This document shows positions 6,576-9,001 of a DNA stretch of 9,001 bases, in pieces. The first letter of the stretch is position 1; each line of letters starts with the position of its first letter. The stretch is from Bacteroidota bacterium (GTDB lineage Bacteria; Bacteroidota; Bacteroidia; 2-12-FULL-35-15), in NCBI GenBank assembly GCA_023251855.1, contig JAHEYA010000070.1, positions 1-9,001 on the forward strand. Direction: 5' to 3'. The notes under the pieces are model-generated. The model was not told the origin of the DNA. It saw nothing but the letters and a program-made list of their open reading frames with translations, and ran no database searches. Both the position numbers and the translations under genes were made by a program.

Positions 6576-6652
6576 CGTTTCTGCTCGTTTCTGCTCATCC
6601 GTGCTCAAAAACGCTCGTGAAATGTTCGTGAAAAAGGCAATGTTCGTGAAAA
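6576..6652. repeat. Cluster of short direct repeats beside tRNA-Cys
   Basis: CGTTTCTGCT occurs twice in tandem (6576-6585, 6586-6595). AATGTTCGTGAAAA occurs twice with an 18-base period (6621-6634, 6639-6652), with a diverged partial copy ACGCTCGTGAAA at 6611-6622. No credible gene lies between the tRNA and 6751. Short direct repeats beside a tRNA 3' end resemble the arm-type binding sites of tyrosine-recombinase attachment regions. No copy of the tRNA 3' end was found further right in the window, so an att call is only a hypothesis. Nothing else recognisable was seen in 6653-6750. Confidence 0.5.
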
Positions 6653-6750
6653 CGCTTCTTTTATCAACAGCAATTAACAACTTGACGCACCTGTTTTAAT
6701 GGTTGTATTTGAGTGCAAAAAGGGGCTGTTAAAAAAACTGTCAAAGAGCA

Positions 6751-8103
6751 TTAGTCAAAATATTTGTCTATTAATTTGAGCTTCATTCCGATTGATATGG
6801 AATCGTTCCCAGGTTTTAATATTTCTTCTAGCAACTTTTGTTTCTGTGCGCCTTTTTCTTTTGTATTATTTATTTTTTCCGATGAGCTATTTTGTTTTAA
6901 GTAGTTTTTACCAAGAAATTTATTTTGATTTTGAACTATAATATTAGTAATCTCTATTTTATCTTTTTGATTACTTTTTTGTGCTGTTAACATCCATTTA
7001 TCCTTGCTATATGGAAATTCGTTATAAAGTTCTCCTGAATAATAGAAATCGAATGCGACTCCTCCAAAGGTACAAGAATCATTGTTTACAATAAATAAAG
7101 CGCCTCCTGCTTTCGGATTTTCTTTGGGTTTTGATTTCCAAAATCCAATATTATAAAGGGTTGCCAAAATATCTGGTCGGCTAGAAATATCATAACCCTC
7201 TTTTTCCCATTGTACTTTTGTTTGCTTAAGAATTAGAGCAGCATATAGATAACTATAAAAATGGTTATAATAATTCTTCAACCTATATAATCTTTCATCT
7301 TCGATATTGTCGGTGGAATAATCTAAAATATGTTCGTATTCTTTACCAAGATAATAAACAGACAAGGAATTTTTGAGATTATTTTCGATTAAAATTGCGG
7401 TTCCTTCCTTTATACCAGTTACTCCATAAGATAAATTGGTCATGAAAGAAAGTTTTTTAAACGGCCCCCAAAAATTCTTAAGCCTTTCCCTTGATTGATT
7501 ATATATTCGCATCTGTTCTCCAATTAGACAGCAAAGAATTAAACGACTTTCAACACCAGATACCATTGCTGCACTATCAATGCTACTTCTTTCATTTATT
7601 AATGTTTCTTTTAATGTTTCCCATTCTTTTGAATTCATCCAGTTTTGAACATATTTTGATTTTTGTTTAATTGTATCCATTGAAAATGAATTTAAAGAAT
7701 CGCTAGAATTTGATAAATTAATTGAAACCGCTTTGAGCATTGTATTTGCAAACTCAATGTTTTTCGTTTGTCTGTAAACGTCATAAATTAAGTGTGCATT
7801 TTTGGGATACAAATTGTTCAACTCAACCAGTTTCTGAAATATTTTACCTTCAGATAAATTATTTTGATATTGTGATAACAAAGAATCATTCTCTCGAATT
7901 GTCAATTTTTTTGTTTTCGCTATTTCCAAAAAAAATCTATCGTTTTTATCAATAATGCCAGATTCATTAGTCCATTGAAATTTTGTTGCTAAAAAAAGTC
8001 CAATATTGCACAATCCTAATAATGCAAAAGTAAAAATGAAAATGTTTCTAAAAAGAATTATCTTTTTACGAATTTGCTTATTTCCGATTACAAAAATATT
8101 CAT
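6751..8103 (-). CDS. Membrane-anchored lysozyme/transglycosylase-like protein
   Basis: This 450-residue protein has a basic N-terminus and one hydrophobic segment (about 16-40), so it is probably tethered with the bulk outside the cytoplasm. A Lys/Asn/Ser-rich helical region follows (about 50-150). The core (about 175-365) looks like a lysozyme-superfamily murein hydrolase. GVESRLILCCLIGEQMR (183-199) offers Glu185 and Glu196 as catalytic candidates. SYGVTGIKEGTA (225-236) resembles the SxGxxQIxxxTA helix of such enzymes. GYDISSRPDILATLYNIG and KSKPKENPKAGG (303-334) form a stretch I recall in lysozyme-like proteins, followed by FGGVAFDFYYSGELYNEFP (346-364). Residues 365-450 are a polar tail. 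Assignment is by motif memory and moderate at best. A purely structural or immunity-type membrane protein remains possible. It lies 62 bases after the amidase gene with no promoter between, so the two are likely one operon. Base composition is visibly more AT-rich than the rimP operon. Confidence 0.6.
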   Translation of the reverse strand: MNIFVIGNKQIRKKIILFRNIFIFTFALLGLCNIGLFLATKFQWTNESGIIDKNDRFFLEIAKTKKLTIRENDSLLSQYQNNLSEGKIFQKLVELNNLYPKNAHLIYDVYRQTKNIEFANTMLKAVSINLSNSSDSLNSFSMDTIKQKSKYVQNWMNSKEWETLKETLINERSSIDSAAMVSGVESRLILCCLIGEQMRIYNQSRERLKNFWGPFKKLSFMTNLSYGVTGIKEGTAILIENNLKNSLSVYYLGKEYEHILDYSTDNIEDERLYRLKNYYNHFYSYLYAALILKQTKVQWEKEGYDISSRPDILATLYNIGFWKSKPKENPKAGGALFIVNNDSCTFGGVAFDFYYSGELYNEFPYSKDKWMLTAQKSNQKDKIEITNIIVQNQNKFLGKNYLKQNSSSEKINNTKEKGAQKQKLLEEILKPGNDSISIGMKLKLIDKYFD

Positions 8104-8165
8104 ATTGCGTATCTTTTATTCAGACGCTTTATTATTATCATTTCTCAATTACTCTATCGTTTTTG

Positions 8166-8975
8166 CTATTTCGTATAAATACCCATATTATACAAATATT
8201 TTATTAAATCTTCATATTGTTTGTCTGTCAGGTCTTTTGTAGAATTAATCCACTCTTCACTTCCGCTATAAGGATTTTTTGTTTTGGAGTATCCTTTATT
8301 ATCTGTTTCGATTTTATTATTTTTATTTCTAATCCCATATTGTTGGATATAGTTATTTCTTACTTGTTTGTGAGTAACAATATTTTCTACATGGATTTTT
8401 GTTTTCTGAATAAGATTTTTTAGAAAAAACGCAAAATTAAATTTCTGTTGCGGTGAAAGCGTTTGATGAGCATTCCCCTGAAACTCGATCCCAAGCATAA
8501 AATTATTTATATCTGGCTGCCCCAAAAAATAAGAGTGGCCAGCATGTGGGGTAATATCTGTGATATCATTAAATACAGTTATTTCATTTCTATCACGACC
8601 AATTAAAAGATGAGCGCCATGTTTTCTCCCATTCGCTTGGCTGGTATCACTTAATAATTTAATTGCGATATCATCACTTTCAGTATTTGTAAAATGTAAT
8701 ACAATTCCCATTGGTTTATCAATTGGGGTATTCATATAATGCATTTTTGTAATGGGGTATTTTTCATATGATTTATCACTATGTGTTCTTCTAACTCCAG
8801 TAGGATATAAGTTTATCACATTATAAGGAGTGGGGGATAGTGTGTCCTTTTGTGTTTTGCAAATCTGAAGTATTTCTAATACATTATCATCTTCATATAA
8901 GTTTATTTTTTCGCCCACAACTTTTGTAAGAAGACCTTCTCTTTTGGATAAATTATTATTCTCGTCAATTACCAT
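8166..8975 (-). CDS. N-acetylmuramoyl-L-alanine amidase-like protein (Amidase_2/PGRP fold)
   Basis: Amidases of this type cut the bond between N-acetylmuramic acid and L-alanine in peptidoglycan, using zinc. Family hallmarks appear in order: IVLHFTNTES (91-100, His94 as first zinc ligand), GAHLLIGRDRNEI (120-132), ITPHAGHS (141-148), NNFMLGIEFQG (157-167, with Glu164) and IVTHKQVR (199-206, His202 as second ligand). The third ligand, usually an Asp or Cys soon after the second His, is not obvious. Asp225 or Asn234 (in KTKNPYSG) are candidates after an insertion of about 20 residues, so activity is uncertain. Residues 1-85 match nothing I know, and there is no signal peptide at the ATG used. 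The frame stays open from that ATG to the window's right edge (upstream residues EKTREKEK), so the protein may start further right and be longer. It is probably co-transcribed with the lysozyme-like gene. Confidence 0.75.
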   Translation of the reverse strand: MVIDENNNLSKREGLLTKVVGEKINLYEDDNVLEILQICKTQKDTLSPTPYNVINLYPTGVRRTHSDKSYEKYPITKMHYMNTPIDKPMGIVLHFTNTESDDIAIKLLSDTSQANGRKHGAHLLIGRDRNEITVFNDITDITPHAGHSYFLGQPDINNFMLGIEFQGNAHQTLSPQQKFNFAFFLKNLIQKTKIHVENIVTHKQVRNNYIQQYGIRNKNNKIETDNKGYSKTKNPYSGSEEWINSTKDLTDKQYEDLIKYLYNMGIYTK

Positions 8976-9001
8976 TTTTTCTTTTTCTCTCGTTTTTTCT
9001 A

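Noticed and set aside
6419..6631. Plus-strand open frame running through tRNA-Cys and the repeats
   Set aside because: It overlaps the tRNA completely at its start and shows no protein-family features.
6429..6680. Minus-strand open frame across tRNA-Cys encoding a peptide with GPERIRTAVAAFAELSLASRPQDL
   Set aside because: It is the antisense of the tRNA gene; I recall this peptide type as a frequent mis-annotation in genomes with similar tRNA-Cys genes.
6622..6699. Tiny plus-strand frame starting MFVKKAMFVK
   Set aside because: Only 25 codons, created by the 14-base direct repeat; no supporting start signal or homology.
1..9001. CRISPR array, insertion-sequence transposase or integrase gene
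   Set aside because: No regularly spaced repeats of CRISPR length and no recombinase motifs in any frame; the short repeats near tRNA-Cys are too few and too close together.

Overview
The window looks like a chromosomal segment from a member of the Bacteroidota (Bacteroidetes). The evidence is low-GC DNA, genes with A-rich leaders and no Shine-Dalgarno motif, -7 boxes of the TAnnTTTG type, a Bacteroidota-style rimP-nusA-infB cluster with a long charged IF2 N-terminus, and a C-rich/G-rich palindromic intergenic repeat of a kind I associate with this phylum. No genus can be named from the sequence alone.

Layout. Positions 1-194 hold the terminator of an unseen plus-strand gene to the left and a long palindromic terminator closing the infB operon. 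Positions 195-4953 on the minus strand are the translation/transcription operon rimP, nusA, infB (RimP, NusA, IF2). It is preceded by a good TTTG-N20-TATATTTG promoter at about 5022-5053 and a short leader with a strong G/C hairpin. Divergent from it, on the plus strand, are a small membrane protein of unknown function with a His-rich tail (5187-5546) and its terminator, then an imperfectly palindromic dispersed-type repeat (5661-5760). Next come folB (dihydroneopterin aldolase, 5855-6205), a tightly linked cysteine-rich CWC-type small protein (6209-6388, not previously called) and tRNA-Cys(GCA) (6440-6510).

Right of tRNA-Cys the character changes. A 240-base non-coding stretch with short direct repeats (6576-6652) is followed by two AT-rich minus-strand genes that point back toward the tRNA. 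One encodes a membrane-anchored protein with lysozyme/transglycosylase-like motifs (6751-8103). The other encodes a type-2 N-acetylmuramoyl-L-alanine amidase-like protein (8166-8975), whose reading frame stays open to the right edge of the window. The two are probably co-transcribed and would both act on peptidoglycan. A tRNA gene, short repeats and AT-rich accessory genes together suggest the left end of a genomic island, but no integrase or second att copy lies in the window, so this remains inference.

The left two-thirds is ordinary core genome. The most plausible place for something undescribed is the right third: the two-gene cell-wall-enzyme module beside tRNA-Cys.
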